Notes: a model not told the origin generated them from the sequence alone. DNA of 64,000 nt from Fodinicola acaciae (GCF_010993745.1 NZ_WOTN01000003.1:1814211-1878210), one strand, 5' to 3'. Shown: positions 41,161-50,287, counted from the first letter of the stretch. Numbers and translations are program-made.

Positions 41161-42569
41161 CTCATCCGGTTGCGAGCCGGGAAGTCGGTGCGTACGCGCC
41201 CGGCCGGCTGCTCGGGGTTGGGACGGCGTCTCGTCGGTGCGACCTGCCGAGGCGTACGGTCGGCGCCGTTGTCACCAGGCAGCGACCGATAGCTGAGTGC
41301 CGCCGCCGGACGCGCGCCGATCGCCGGACGGACGCTGCGAGCCGGGAACGGCTCGGCGTTCGCCGCCTCGGCCGCCGGCTCCTGCCGTGGCGGCTCGGCC
41401 GGTGTCTCGACTGGCGCCTCAACCGGCAACTCGGCCTGTTGCGCGACCGCGCGCTCCAGCCGCTCGACCTTCTCCACCAGCATGCCGACCATCCGGTCGC
41501 GGTGGTCGATCGCCTCGTCGCGCTTGCTGACCGCGTCGGCCAGCCGGTTGATCACCGCGTCGCGCTCGTCCAGCCTGGCGAACAGCCGCTCGATCAACCG
41601 GTCGCGCTCGACCAACATGGTGATCATCTGCTCGCGGTGCTCGATCAGGTCGTCGCGCTTGCCGATCGCGTCGACCAGCTTGCCGATCACCGCGTCCCGC
41701 TCGGTCACCTGGTCGCGCGCGTACGCGGTGACCATCCGCACGGTCGCCGGGTCGTCCTGGACGGCCTGCTCGGAGTCGTCGTCGGCGACCGGTTCCGCAT
41801 CGACGACGTCGTCCTCGACAACGTCGTCCTCGACAACGTCGTCCTCGACAACGTTCTCAACGACGACTGGCTCGACTTCGACCGGCTCCGGCTCGACCTC
41901 CTCCTCGGCCTCGACCACCGGCACGACGATCTTTTCCTGCGGCGGAGCCGAAGCCTCGACGGGTTGCGGCTCGGGATCCGGAGCGGAATGCCGGCCACGG
42001 CGACGCGGCGGCGGCGGTTTTTCCTCCTCCATCGGCTCGTCGCGAACGACGTTCTCCTCGACTGGCTTTTCCGGCATCGGCTCGGGTTCGGCGATCCCCG
42101 ACGGCACCTCAGAGGGCATTTCTGGCGGCATTTCTGGCGGCATTTCTGGCATTGCCGGCGGCAACGGCAGCGGGATCGCCATGAGGTTCTCTTCGGCCGG
42201 CAGTTCGTCGACCGGTTCCTCGACCCCTCCGCGATCAGCGTTCGCAAAGGCGGTCACGCCCTCGGCGGACACCAGCGACGCGGCCAGGCCGTACAACGCC
42301 GACTGCTGGCTGCCGGCGATCGCCGGCCAGACGAGTACGGGGTTGGTCATCGCCGACACCAGGCCGAAATAGTCGGCGTGGCCGACCCGGCCACCGACCA
42401 CCTCGGTGAAAAAGTGCGCCATGCCGTCGAACTTGAGCGTCGCCGGCAGCGTACGCGTGATCGCCTTCAGGTCGGCCGGTGAGGCGCCGAGCCGGCCGGC
42501 GACCCGCTGCCACATCAGCGGACCCGGTCGCGCGTGCAGACCGCGACGCGGTCCGATCAGGTAGGTCAT
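41157..42569 (-). CDS. Large acidic Pro/Glu-rich protein with coiled coil, function unknown
   Basis: 470 residues. The N-terminal domain (about 1-110) looks folded (MWQRVAGRLGASPADLKAIT, DYFGLVSAMTNPVLVWPAIA). Then come PEMPPEMPPEMP repeats, a basic RRRGRH patch, and a Glu/Val-rich stretch with VVEDD repeated, from 15-bp DNA repeats. A coiled coil follows (IEHREQMITMLVERDRLIER, RDEAIDHRDRMVGMLVEKVE). It has no signal peptide. ATG overlaps the upstream stop (ATGA). The end RNRMS-stop uses the transposon's CTAG, so the native C-terminus may have been altered. Confidence 0.65.
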   Translation of the reverse strand: MTYLIGPRRGLHARPGPLMWQRVAGRLGASPADLKAITRTLPATLKFDGMAHFFTEVVGGRVGHADYFGLVSAMTNPVLVWPAIAGSQQSALYGLAASLVSAEGVTAFANADRGGVEEPVDELPAEENLMAIPLPLPPAMPEMPPEMPPEMPSEVPSGIAEPEPMPEKPVEENVVRDEPMEEEKPPPPRRRGRHSAPDPEPQPVEASAPPQEKIVVPVVEAEEEVEPEPVEVEPVVVENVVEDDVVEDDVVEDDVVDAEPVADDDSEQAVQDDPATVRMVTAYARDQVTERDAVIGKLVDAIGKRDDLIEHREQMITMLVERDRLIERLFARLDERDAVINRLADAVSKRDEAIDHRDRMVGMLVEKVERLERAVAQQAELPVEAPVETPAEPPRQEPAAEAANAEPFPARSVRPAIGARPAAALSYRSLPGDNGADRTPRQVAPTRRRPNPEQPAGRVRTDFPARNRMS

Positions 42570-43171
42570 CCGACCGGCTCCAGGAAGCCGCAGCGGGACG
42601 AGACGATCATCGGCACGGCCGCGGACAGCACGTGGCCGAGCTCCTCGGCGTTGAGCGGAGCGCCGGCCGGCAGCTCCTTCGCGTAACGCTGGACCTCGTC
42701 CCACATCGAGCCGGCGGTGAACGAGCCGCACCAGAACGAGTAGACGTCTGGCACGACCTCCAGCAGCACGTTGCCGTCCCGGCCGATCCGGAACACCTCA
42801 GGGCGGTCGCCGGAGTTTCCCATCCCCTGCGCGGTCGGATGCAGGTTGTAGGCCTGCAGCAGCCCCAGCGCCGACCGGCTGCTGGGCTCGAACTCGACGA
42901 GCAGGTTGTCGGTCAACATCCGCTCGACCATCTCGCCGGTCCGCGGCCCGACCAGCGGCTCGGCCAGCTCGACCAGCCGGCGGCGGGTGAACTGCAGCCG
43001 GGCGTGCGACTGTACGTCGACGTGCGCGGTCGACCACACCTGGTAGGCGTCTCGCGGAAGTCCAGCACTCTGACTACCGACAGTGACCTCGTAGAAATCG
43101 GGTTCCACGCCGCCGTTCGGGCCGAACCGGGGACCGTTGTCGAAACCCACCGGCACGATGATCGTGGCCAC
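42566..43171 (-). CDS. Hypothetical protein paired with the acidic coiled-coil protein
   Basis: A 201-residue protein starting at GTG 43171 after GGAGTGTGTAG. No membrane segments, no Cys pair. Segments that look structured are IIVPVGFDNGPRFGPNGGVE, FTRRRLVELAEPLVGPRTGE and EVVPDVYSFWCGSFTAGSMW. The sequence resembles no family I can name. It is coupled by ATGA overlap to the 470-residue acidic protein, which implies joint function. The pair is absent from the known Rv0816c-Rv0817c spacing, so it looks like an insertion into the syntenic block. Confidence 0.6.
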   Translation of the reverse strand: MATIIVPVGFDNGPRFGPNGGVEPDFYEVTVGSQSAGLPRDAYQVWSTAHVDVQSHARLQFTRRRLVELAEPLVGPRTGEMVERMLTDNLLVEFEPSSRSALGLLQAYNLHPTAQGMGNSGDRPEVFRIGRDGNVLLEVVPDVYSFWCGSFTAGSMWDEVQRYAKELPAGAPLNAEELGHVLSAAVPMIVSSRCGFLEPVG

Positions 43172-43228
43172 CTACACACTCCAGGGCTCTCACATGTGCT
43201 GGCGCCACGGTAACAGGAGTGCGGGACT

Positions 43229-44008
43229 TCAGGACCCCAGTCGGACTTGCCGGGCTCCGGCGGTGATGACCAGGTTCGACCCGACCAGCCGTACGGTCGA
43301 CAGCGTCAGGCCGTATGGCAGCTTCGGCGACTTCACAAACCGGGCGAGCTGGCTGGACAACGCCGACGCGGCGCTGGATGGCAGCGGCACACCGGCGACG
43401 GTGAGCTGCGACAGCTTGATGGTCAGCTCGCCCTTGGTCACGCCGGGAGTGGCCAGGCCGCTGACCACACCGCTGAAGCCGGCGAAGCTGGCCGGCGCGT
43501 TGACCCGGATGTTGGAGCCTTCCGGCGTGAGCTTGATGCCGCGCGGCGCCAGCGGGTCGGCGATCCTGGCCAGCGGCAACACGGCGGTGGCGTCGACCCG
43601 GTCGGCGACCGCGGCCGACAGGTTCTGCCCGACCACCTCGCCCAGCGGCCAGCTGATGTCGGTGGCCCGTACGGTCAGCGTGCTCAGCTGGAGGCCCGAG
43701 ATCGGCACGTCGACGATCCGCGCGTCCATGCCGTCGTACTTCCCGCCGAGCACCTGGGTCAGGAACGGAAAGCCTTCCAGCTCCACCGACTGCACGGTGC
43801 CGCCGTTCTGCGCGAGCGTGGAGGTCAGCTTGGTGCGCAACGTGTCGCGGGCCAGCGACGCGGTGCCGCGGTCGGCCGCGACCAGCGCGCCGACCAGCAC
43901 GATCAGGAGCACCAGCAAGATGATCATCCACCGCCACCCGCGCCGTCGCCGCCGGCGGCTCACCGTGTCGGCGCCGCCCATGAGCCGGTCGAGAGATCCC
44001 TCGCTCAA
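43229..44008 (-). CDS. LmeA-like DUF2993 envelope protein
   Basis: A 259-residue protein with a basic cytoplasmic start (RRRRRRGWRW), one transmembrane helix (about 30-52, MIILLVLLIVLVGALVA) and a DUF2993 domain (TLRTKLTSTLAQNGGTVQSV, ELEGFPFLTQVLGGKYDGMD, ATDISWPLGEVVG). In mycobacteria LmeA (Rv0817c) is a periplasmic lipid-binding protein needed for lipomannan elongation. TTG 44008 overlaps the upstream stop (TTGA); ATG 43981 is the alternative. Confidence 0.82.
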   Translation of the reverse strand: MSEGSLDRLMGGADTVSRRRRRRGWRWMIILLVLLIVLVGALVAADRGTASLARDTLRTKLTSTLAQNGGTVQSVELEGFPFLTQVLGGKYDGMDARIVDVPISGLQLSTLTVRATDISWPLGEVVGQNLSAAVADRVDATAVLPLARIADPLAPRGIKLTPEGSNIRVNAPASFAGFSGVVSGLATPGVTKGELTIKLSQLTVAGVPLPSSAASALSSQLARFVKSPKLPYGLTLSTVRLVGSNLVITAGARQVRLGS

Positions 44009-45351
44009 AGAACCACCGCTCCATACGTCCAGGCGCCGAGCACCGTCATGGCGATCGCCAGGCACGGCCCGAGCATCGGCCGCACCGTCGAGTCGGCCAG
44101 GTTCTCGCCGGCCGCCAGCCGGCCGGCCACCGCGTACGACTGGCCGAGGTCGAGCAGCATGGTGACCAACCCCACGCCGACGCCGAGCAGGCCGGCGTAG
44201 ACCGGCGCGATGTCGATCAGCTTCGCGGCCAGCGCACCGGCGACGCCACTGGCGACCGCACCGAGCGCGAGGCCGATGACGCCGCGCTGCACGCCGGGCG
44301 CGAGCGCCGGCTTTGGCAGCGCCACGTCGCTGAGGTGGCTGACCAGTGCCGCGCTGCCGGAGATCGCGACGAACGCGGCGAGTACGCCGGCGCCGTCGTT
44401 GCGTACCAACGGAATCGACGCGCCGAGCGCGACCATCGTGACGGTCAGCACCATCGTCGAGCCGAACGCCTCAGTGACCTGCGCGCGCTTACGCCCGCGG
44501 CCGAGCTGCACCAGGATCGTGGCGATCCAGGCGATCGCCACCACGCCGACCACCGCGGACAGGTCGGGACCGGCGCCGGAGTCCGGCATCACGTGATAGC
44601 CGAGGCTGCCGAGCGGTCCACCCTGCAGCAGCATGAACGTGTCGGCGACCAGCGTGGCGGCCAGCGACACACCGACCACGCCGAAGCGGTTGGCCGACTG
44701 CCGGCCGAAGACCCACACACCGGCCACCAGCAGCTGCGCGATCACCACGAGTCCGGCGTACGCGTAGACGTTGAGCAGGCCGCCACCAACGCCGATCGCG
44801 GCCGCGAGCACGCCACCGGTCAGCGCCAGCAGCAGCGAGCCGAGGCGAGGCGGCAGGCCGGACGGCCGCTCCTGCCGGCCCGGCTCGGGCGTGACGTCGA
44901 GCTCCGGCTCGTCCGGCGTGTACGCCGGCTGGGACTCGTCGTCATCGAGCGAGCGGTAGGGACTCTGCTCGTAGCCGACCGGCTGGTACGGCGGCGCGGC
45001 CTCGGCCGGAGCCGGCTCGGCCATAGCCGGCTCGGCCATAGCCGGCTCGGCCATAGCCGGCTCGGCCATAGCCGGCTCGGCCATAGCCGGCTCGGCCATA
45101 GCCGGCTCGGCCGGAGCCGACTCGTACGGAGCCGGCTCGTACGACGACTGGCCGTAGGCCGGCTGGCCGTACTCGGGCTGGCCGTAGTCGGCCGGTGACG
45201 GACCCCAACCGGGCGCGGCCTGGTAGCCCTGCGGCGGGTCCCATCCCGGCGTCGGTGGCGACACCGGCGGAGCCCCGGAGGCCACGTCCGTCCCACCGGC
45301 CGCCGGTGTGACCGGCGTGGCCGCTGGGGGGATCCCGGGGTCGGTAGTCAT
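44005..45351 (-). CDS. Membrane protein with a Pro/Ala-rich, repeat-bearing N-terminus
   Basis: 448 residues. The first 200 are low complexity: Pro/Tyr/Gly (GWGPSPADYGQPEYGQPAYG), then an AEPAM pentapeptide repeated six times from identical 15-bp units (45011-45100), then acidic. The remaining 250 residues have about seven hydrophobic helices (LLLALTGGVLAAAIGVGGGL, VVIAQLLVAGVWVFG, VVGVVAIAWIATILVQLG and others). ATG 45351 follows AGAGGTG. It resembles no characterised transporter. The stop overlaps the LmeA-like start, suggesting an envelope operon. Confidence 0.72.
   Translation of the reverse strand: MTTDPGIPPAATPVTPAAGGTDVASGAPPVSPPTPGWDPPQGYQAAPGWGPSPADYGQPEYGQPAYGQSSYEPAPYESAPAEPAMAEPAMAEPAMAEPAMAEPAMAEPAMAEPAPAEAAPPYQPVGYEQSPYRSLDDDESQPAYTPDEPELDVTPEPGRQERPSGLPPRLGSLLLALTGGVLAAAIGVGGGLLNVYAYAGLVVIAQLLVAGVWVFGRQSANRFGVVGVSLAATLVADTFMLLQGGPLGSLGYHVMPDSGAGPDLSAVVGVVAIAWIATILVQLGRGRKRAQVTEAFGSTMVLTVTMVALGASIPLVRNDGAGVLAAFVAISGSAALVSHLSDVALPKPALAPGVQRGVIGLALGAVASGVAGALAAKLIDIAPVYAGLLGVGVGLVTMLLDLGQSYAVAGRLAAGENLADSTVRPMLGPCLAIAMTVLGAWTYGAVVL
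45011..45100. repeat. In-frame 15-bp tandem repeat (six perfect copies)
   Basis: GCCGGCTCGGCCATA is repeated six times without change, flanked by two GCCGGA-ending variants (44996-45010 and 45101-45115). It encodes AEPAM repeats on the minus strand. Perfect identity implies recent expansion. Confidence 0.9.
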
Positions 45352-45627
45352 CACCTCTGATCGTGCCATGCCGGCGGCCGGCTCAACCCCCGAGACGGTG
45401 ACGCCGACGCCGCAAACCGCCGCTTTCACGACATCCGTCCCAGGAAACCTCCACGCCGGCCAGGTGACCATGGGTTGCCGGATTGTCACCGATGTTCGGC
45501 GTGGGAAACGCCACTCCAGCTGCGACGTAAACCCTCGGTGACCAAGCTCTCGACACATCGGCTCCCCCGCTGGGCCCCGATCTCCGATATTCTGCATCGC
45601 TCAAGGAGTTCGTGGGGAGGTCCGGGG

Positions 45628-46338
45628 ATGGACATTCTGGTCATGTCCGAGGACGCACCCGCCGCCGTCCTTCCGGCGCTCGACCTGCTCGGTCACACCA
45701 CCAGGTCGGCACCGCGGGACGTACGGTCACTGCTGCACGCCACCAGCCCGGACGTGGTGATGGTGGACGCGCGCACGGACATCGCCGGCGCTCGCGCCAC
45801 CTGCCGCGTGCTGCGCGCCACCGGCCTGAACGTGCCGCTGCTGGCGGTGCTCACCGAGGGCGGCCTGGTCGCGCTGACCGCGGAGTGGGGCATCGACGAC
45901 CTGATCCTGGCCACCGCCGGTCCGGCCGAGGTGGAGGCCCGGCTGCGGCTGGTCACCGGCCGGCAGGCCGAGGACACCACCGGCGACAAGGTCGGCGTGA
46001 TCCGCGCCGGCGATCTGGTGATCGACACCGCGACGTACGGCGCCAAGATCAAGGGCCGGCCGCTGGACCTGACGTACAAGGAGTTCGAGCTGCTGCGCTT
46101 CCTCGCCCAGCATCCCGGCCGCGTGTTCACCCGCGACCAGCTGCTGCGTGAGGTGTGGGGTTATGACTACTTCGGTGGCACGCGCACGGTCGACGTACAC
46201 GTGCGGCGGCTGCGCGCGAAGCTCGGCGCCGAGTACGAGTCGATGATCGGCACCGTGCGGCAGGTCGGCTACAAGTTCGTCGGTCCGTCGGCGCGTGCGT
46301 TGCCGGAGGAAGCACCATCCACGGTCCCCGTACGTTAG
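45628..46338 (+). CDS. GlnR-type/orphan winged-helix response regulator
   Basis: 236 residues, starting at ATG 45628 after GGGGAGG. The receiver-like domain (1-125) keeps Asp in VVMVDARTD but has lost the usual acidic pair near residue 8 (LVMSEDAPA has E8, D9) and the Lys context, as in GlnR proteins that are not phosphorylated. The OmpR-type winged helix is complete ([49 protein letters not shown]). It is the Rv0818 position, next to mshD. It is likely a nitrogen regulator, inferred from family. Confidence 0.9.
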   Translation: MDILVMSEDAPAAVLPALDLLGHTTRSAPRDVRSLLHATSPDVVMVDARTDIAGARATCRVLRATGLNVPLLAVLTEGGLVALTAEWGIDDLILATAGPAEVEARLRLVTGRQAEDTTGDKVGVIRAGDLVIDTATYGAKIKGRPLDLTYKEFELLRFLAQHPGRVFTRDQLLREVWGYDYFGGTRTVDVHVRRLRAKLGAEYESMIGTVRQVGYKFVGPSARALPEEAPSTVPVR

Positions 46339-46372
46339 GAATGCCGGCGCTTGGCCGGTAGTTTCCGTCGGC

Positions 46373-47233
46373 ATGGTGACTGTGGAACGACCAGGTGCGC
46401 TGTCCGAGGCGGACGCGACCGCCGTACGCGATCTCGTCGCGGCCGCGACCGAGACCGACCAGGCCAGTCCGCTGTCGGAGGCGGCACGGTTGCGGCTCGG
46501 TGGCACCGACGCGGTGCATCTGCTCGTACGCAACGGATCCGGCATCGTCGGCTATGCGCAGCTGGACGCCGACGGCACCGCAGAGCTCGCCGTCCATCCA
46601 TCGGCCCGGCGGCATGGCATCGGCCGCCGGCTGCTGGTCGAGGCGATCCGCGCCGGCGAACCGGATGCGGTGCGGGTGTGGGCTCACAACGAACATCCCG
46701 GAGCGCTCGCTTTGGCGGCATCGCTCGGACTGCGGAAAACGCGGTCGTTGTGGCAGATGCGCATGCCGCTCGGTGACCTGCCGGCGGCGTCGGTCCCCGA
46801 TGGCGTGACCGTACGCACTTTCGTTGCCGGACAGGACGACGACGCCTGGCTGAAGCTCAACGCGCTGGCTTTCTCGCACCATCCCGAGCAGGGCTCGTGG
46901 ACCGCCGCCGACCTGGCCGCGAGGCTCGCCGAGCCGTGGTTCGACCCGGCCGGCTTCTTCCTCGCCGAGTCCGACGGCGAGCTGCTCGGATTTCACTGGA
47001 CGAAGTCACATTCGGCACAGCTCGGCGAGATCTACGTGCTCGGCGTGAGTCCGCGTGCGCAGGGAATTGGCCTGGCGAAAGCGTTGTCGCTGGTCGGCCT
47101 GCGATATCTGCGCGACACCGGCCACACCGAGGCGATGCTCTACGTCGAGGAGGACAACGCCCCGGCGGTCGGTCTTTATCGCCGACTCGGCTTCACGCAC
47201 ACCACCACCGACGCGATGTTCCGCAGCGGCTGA
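46373..47233 (+). CDS. mshD: Mycothiol synthase
   Basis: Final step of mycothiol synthesis: acetylation of Cys-GlcN-Ins. A 286-residue protein of two tandem GNAT domains: AELAVHPSARRHGIGRRLLV (first acetyl-CoA loop) and EIYVLGVSPRAQGIGLAKAL (second), with WTKSHSA and YVEEDNAPAVGLYRRLGFTH as MshD signatures. ATG 46373 has TAGTTT eight bases upstream, fitting a leaderless mRNA. It complements mshA at 17116; mshB and mshC are not in this window. Confidence 0.95.
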   Translation: MVTVERPGALSEADATAVRDLVAAATETDQASPLSEAARLRLGGTDAVHLLVRNGSGIVGYAQLDADGTAELAVHPSARRHGIGRRLLVEAIRAGEPDAVRVWAHNEHPGALALAASLGLRKTRSLWQMRMPLGDLPAASVPDGVTVRTFVAGQDDDAWLKLNALAFSHHPEQGSWTAADLAARLAEPWFDPAGFFLAESDGELLGFHWTKSHSAQLGEIYVLGVSPRAQGIGLAKALSLVGLRYLRDTGHTEAMLYVEEDNAPAVGLYRRLGFTHTTTDAMFRSG

Positions 47234-47302
47234 AAAGTCGGGTGGACCCGATCGCACACCCTCGTACGTCGATGCTGAGGAAGGCGAGACGAGGGGGCCG
47301 GC

Positions 47303-47785
47303 ATGCTCGAGCAGCTCTACCGGGACGCCGGCCGGCAACTGGTGCTGGCCGCGTACGCGCTGACCGGTGACATCACCGAGGCGCAGGACGCGGTGCAGGA
47401 AGCGTTCGTACGCGCGTGTGCGCGGCCGGGAATGCTGGACGACACCGACAATCCGGTGGCGTGGATGCGTACGGTCACGCTCAACATCGCCCGCGACCGG
47501 CACCGCCGCCGGCAACGGATGGACCGGTTGCTGCGGCGCCGCCGGCCCGAGGACACGGTGCCGGAGATCTCACCGGATCGTGTCACTTTGCTGGCCGCGC
47601 TGAGAAAACTGCCGGAGCGCCAGCGCGAGGTGGTGGCGCTGCACTATCTCGTCGACCTGCCGACCGAGGAAATCGCGCAGTTGTTGCGGGTGCCGGTCAA
47701 CACCGTGAAATCCCGCCTGTTGCGCGGAAAACAGGCGCTCGCCGGACTGCTGACCGACCGCACACCGACCGGAGGCCGGACATGA
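47303..47785 (+). CDS. ECF RNA polymerase sigma factor (SigE-like small type)
   Basis: A 160-residue ECF sigma factor: region 2 (LVLAAYALTGDITEAQDAVQ, EAFVRACARPG, PVAWMRTVTLNIARDRHRRR) and region 4 (ALRKLPERQREVVALHYLVD, LPTEEIAQLLRVPVNTVKSR). ATG 47303 with GAGGGGG upstream. Its stop overlaps (ATGA) the start of a membrane-anchored protein that is likely its partner. Same architecture as the ECF operon at 18967-20348, although the partner domains differ. Confidence 0.93.
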   Translation: MLEQLYRDAGRQLVLAAYALTGDITEAQDAVQEAFVRACARPGMLDDTDNPVAWMRTVTLNIARDRHRRRQRMDRLLRRRRPEDTVPEISPDRVTLLAALRKLPERQREVVALHYLVDLPTEEIAQLLRVPVNTVKSRLLRGKQALAGLLTDRTPTGGRT

Positions 47786-48933
47786 CCGTCGACCAGGAAC
47801 ACCTCACCCAGGCCCGCCGCGACGTCATGGCGCAGGCGCAGTTGCCCGCCTGGGAACGGATAGACCAGAAAGCGCGCAACCGGCGGCGGCGCACGCGAAC
47901 GTCGTTCGCGGCGGCCGGCGTCGCGCTGGTCGCGGTCAGCGCGGTCGGCGCCGTCGACGTGAAGGCGCACCTGGACCGGGACCGCGGCGCGATCGCCTCG
48001 GTCGCGCAGGCGCTGCCGGCGCAGACCAACCGGTGCGGCGTTTATCCGTCCTCGGAAAAGGAAATCTACGTCATCTACAGCGGCGAGCGGAGTTGCTTCG
48101 CCGGCGCGGTCTCCTATCTCACCCGTACGGTCGACGGTGGCCGGACGTGGCAGACCTGGCAGGTGCCGGCGAATGTCAACTGCGACGGCGCGCCGCTGGT
48201 GACGCCACTGGCCAGCGGCACCGCGGTCATGTGCGACCTGATCACCCACGACAGCGGCGAAACCTGGGACACCCTGCCGGCTGGTCGGCCGGTCGTCGAG
48301 GCCGTGCCGGCCGGCTGGATCGTCCTGCCCGGCACCAGCATCACCAGGAGCACCGGACAGCTGACCGTCATCGACCCGGTCACCGGGCGACGTGCGCTGC
48401 TGGCGCACTCGCTCGCGCTTCCGGGCGGCGAGGAGCTGGTCGTGACCGTCAATGGCTGGCCGCGGCTCAACTCCGACGGCTCGATCTGGGCCATGTCCTC
48501 CCAGCTCGCGCTCGGCCGCGGCCGGATCAGCCTCGACCGCGGCCGGACCTGGCATACGGTCACGCTGCCGGGCCACCGCGGCAACGGCACCAACTCCGAG
48601 CTCACCACGTACGACGGACGCGTCGGCTACATCGTGGCCGACGATTCCGAGCAGTACGTGCAGATCCTGCGGACCACCGACGGTGGCCGCAGCTGGCAGC
48701 CGATGGCCAGGCAGGAGCGGTCTGACGAACTGCTGGCGACAGCCGCCGGCGGTCTCATCGCCATGAAGGCCACCGGCCCGGAGCTGAGCACCGACGGTGG
48801 CCGTACGTTCCGGAAGCTGACCGGTGTCGCCGGCGTGATCGTACGGACCGCGACCGGCGCGTACTTCGCCGACGGCAGCGTCTCGGTTTCCGACGACGGT
48901 GTGCACTACCAGCGCATCCAGCCGCCGCGATAG
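47782..48933 (+). CDS. Membrane-anchored BNR/beta-propeller protein, probable sigma partner
   Basis: A 383-residue protein: cytoplasmic N-terminus (1-40, RARRDVMAQAQ-like helix), one transmembrane helix (about 41-60, TSFAAAGVALVAVSAVGAV), then an extracellular domain with repeated Asp-box/BNR motifs, TVDGGRTWQTW, THDSGETWDTL, SLDRGRTWHTV, TTDGGRSWQPM, STDGGRTFRKL, VSDDGVHYQRI, about six or seven blades of a sialidase/YCF48-like propeller. No catalytic residues of sialidases are evident. Co-translation with an ECF sigma suggests extracellular sensing. Confidence 0.82.
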   Translation: MTVDQEHLTQARRDVMAQAQLPAWERIDQKARNRRRRTRTSFAAAGVALVAVSAVGAVDVKAHLDRDRGAIASVAQALPAQTNRCGVYPSSEKEIYVIYSGERSCFAGAVSYLTRTVDGGRTWQTWQVPANVNCDGAPLVTPLASGTAVMCDLITHDSGETWDTLPAGRPVVEAVPAGWIVLPGTSITRSTGQLTVIDPVTGRRALLAHSLALPGGEELVVTVNGWPRLNSDGSIWAMSSQLALGRGRISLDRGRTWHTVTLPGHRGNGTNSELTTYDGRVGYIVADDSEQYVQILRTTDGGRSWQPMARQERSDELLATAAGGLIAMKATGPELSTDGGRTFRKLTGVAGVIVRTATGAYFADGSVSVSDDGVHYQRIQPPR

Positions 48934-48972
48934 GCCCCGCCGATCGGCCGATGATCCATCCGCCAAATGGCG

Positions 48973-49050
48973 GTTCACCTCGCCGCAATGTCCCGTTTTC
49001 CGCCATGACCTGCAACACATCCAGTGATGTTCACTCTCCGTTTACCCTCA
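48973..49050 (+). promoter_or_regulatory. Pho boxes upstream of pstS
   Basis: GTTCACTCTCC and GTTTACCCTCA (49029-49050) are consecutive 11-base units of the GTTCACC-type PHO box used by PhoP/RegX3. Another GTTCACC lies upstream at 48973. GATATC and TAGCTT at 49055-49080 could serve the promoter. RegX3 from 11464 is the expected activator at low phosphate. Confidence 0.75.
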
Positions 49051-49156
49051 GCCGGATATCGCGCAACCTCACCTCCCTAGCTTGGCCCTCGGACCGGTGC
49101 ACCGCGCCGGTCACCGGCAGCGCTGCCGGGAACAGGCTTCTCTCGGAGGAAAGAAC

Positions 49157-50263
49157 GTGAAGTTGCAGCGGCACGGCGTCTCCGCCTGCCTTCTGGCAGT
49201 CACCGCTGCGAGCGCCGTCGCGCTCGCCGGCTGTGGATCGGACAACACCCCCACCACCGGCGGCTCCGCGAGCGGCAGCGCCGGCGCGGCCGACTGCGCG
49301 ACCGGCCAGATCAGCGCCGAGGGCTCGACGGCGCAGGGCAAGGCCATGGACGCGTGGACGCAGGCGTACGGCAAGAAGTGCGGCGCCAGCGTCACCTACA
49401 ACAAGACCGGCTCCGGTGCCGGCGTCACCGCCTTCAGCGCCGGCAAGGTCGCCTTCGCCGGCTCGGACTCCGCTCTGAAGGACAGCAACACGCCGGCCGC
49501 CGACAAGCGGTGCGGCACCGGCAAGGCCATCGACCTGCCGATGGTGGTCAGCCCGATCGCGGTCGCGTACAACCTCAAGGGGGTCAGCAAGCTGACCCTC
49601 ACCCCGGACGCGGTCGCCGGCATCTTCGCCGGCAAGGTCACCAAGTGGAACGACCCGGCGATAGCCAAGTCCAACGCCGGCGTCACGCTGCCGGCCACCA
49701 CGATCACCACGGTGCACCGGTCCAAGGACTCCGGCACCACCGACAACTTCACCAAGTTCCTGGACGCGCAGTCCAAGAGCATCTGGACCTTCGGCACCGG
49801 CCAGGCCTGGAAGGCACCAGGCGGCAAGGGTGCGCCGGGCTCGGCCGACGTGATCTCCGCGGTCAAGGGCACCGACGGCTCGATCGCGTACGTCGACGGC
49901 CCGGACGCCAAGACCAACAACCTCACCGTCGCCGCGCTGGACTTCGGCCAGGGCCCGGTCGAGCTGTCCACCGACACGATCGGCAAGGCGATCGCCGCCG
50001 CGCAGGTCAAGCAGACCGGCAACGACATCAAGCTCACCCTCAACTACGGCCTCAAGCAGGCCGGCGCGTACCCACTGGGCCTGGTGACCTACGAGATCAC
50101 CTGCGAGAAGGGCCTGCCGGCCAGCCAGTCCAAGCTGGTCAAGTCGTTCCTGACCTACACCGCCAGCGCCGAGGGCCAGGACGCCGCCGCCGCGGCCGGC
50201 CACGCCAAGCTGCCGGCCGACCTGCAGACCAAGGTGCAGGCCGCGGTGTCCGCGATCAGCTAG
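49157..50263 (+). CDS. pstS: Phosphate-binding lipoprotein PstS
   Basis: Captures phosphate for the Pst ABC importer. 368 residues from GTG 49157 with GGAGGAAAGAA upstream. Signal peptide with lipobox LAGC (lipid Cys26), a Gly/Ser linker, then the binding domain: ISAEGSTAQGKAMDAWTQAY (phosphate loop), SGAGVTAFSAG, FAGSDSAL, VTKWNDPAI, VHRSKDSGTTDNFTKFLD. It is anchored on the outer face of the membrane. First gene of the pstSCAB-phoU operon; a stable hairpin follows it. Confidence 0.96.
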   Translation: MKLQRHGVSACLLAVTAASAVALAGCGSDNTPTTGGSASGSAGAADCATGQISAEGSTAQGKAMDAWTQAYGKKCGASVTYNKTGSGAGVTAFSAGKVAFAGSDSALKDSNTPAADKRCGTGKAIDLPMVVSPIAVAYNLKGVSKLTLTPDAVAGIFAGKVTKWNDPAIAKSNAGVTLPATTITTVHRSKDSGTTDNFTKFLDAQSKSIWTFGTGQAWKAPGGKGAPGSADVISAVKGTDGSIAYVDGPDAKTNNLTVAALDFGQGPVELSTDTIGKAIAAAQVKQTGNDIKLTLNYGLKQAGAYPLGLVTYEITCEKGLPASQSKLVKSFLTYTASAEGQDAAAAAGHAKLPADLQTKVQAAVSAIS

Positions 50264-50287
50264 TGACCGAATATTCGCCAAACCGGG

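Noticed and set aside
45011..45100. CRISPR-like regularly spaced repeats
   Set aside because: The units are contiguous 15-bp tandem repeats without spacers, in frame inside a coding region.
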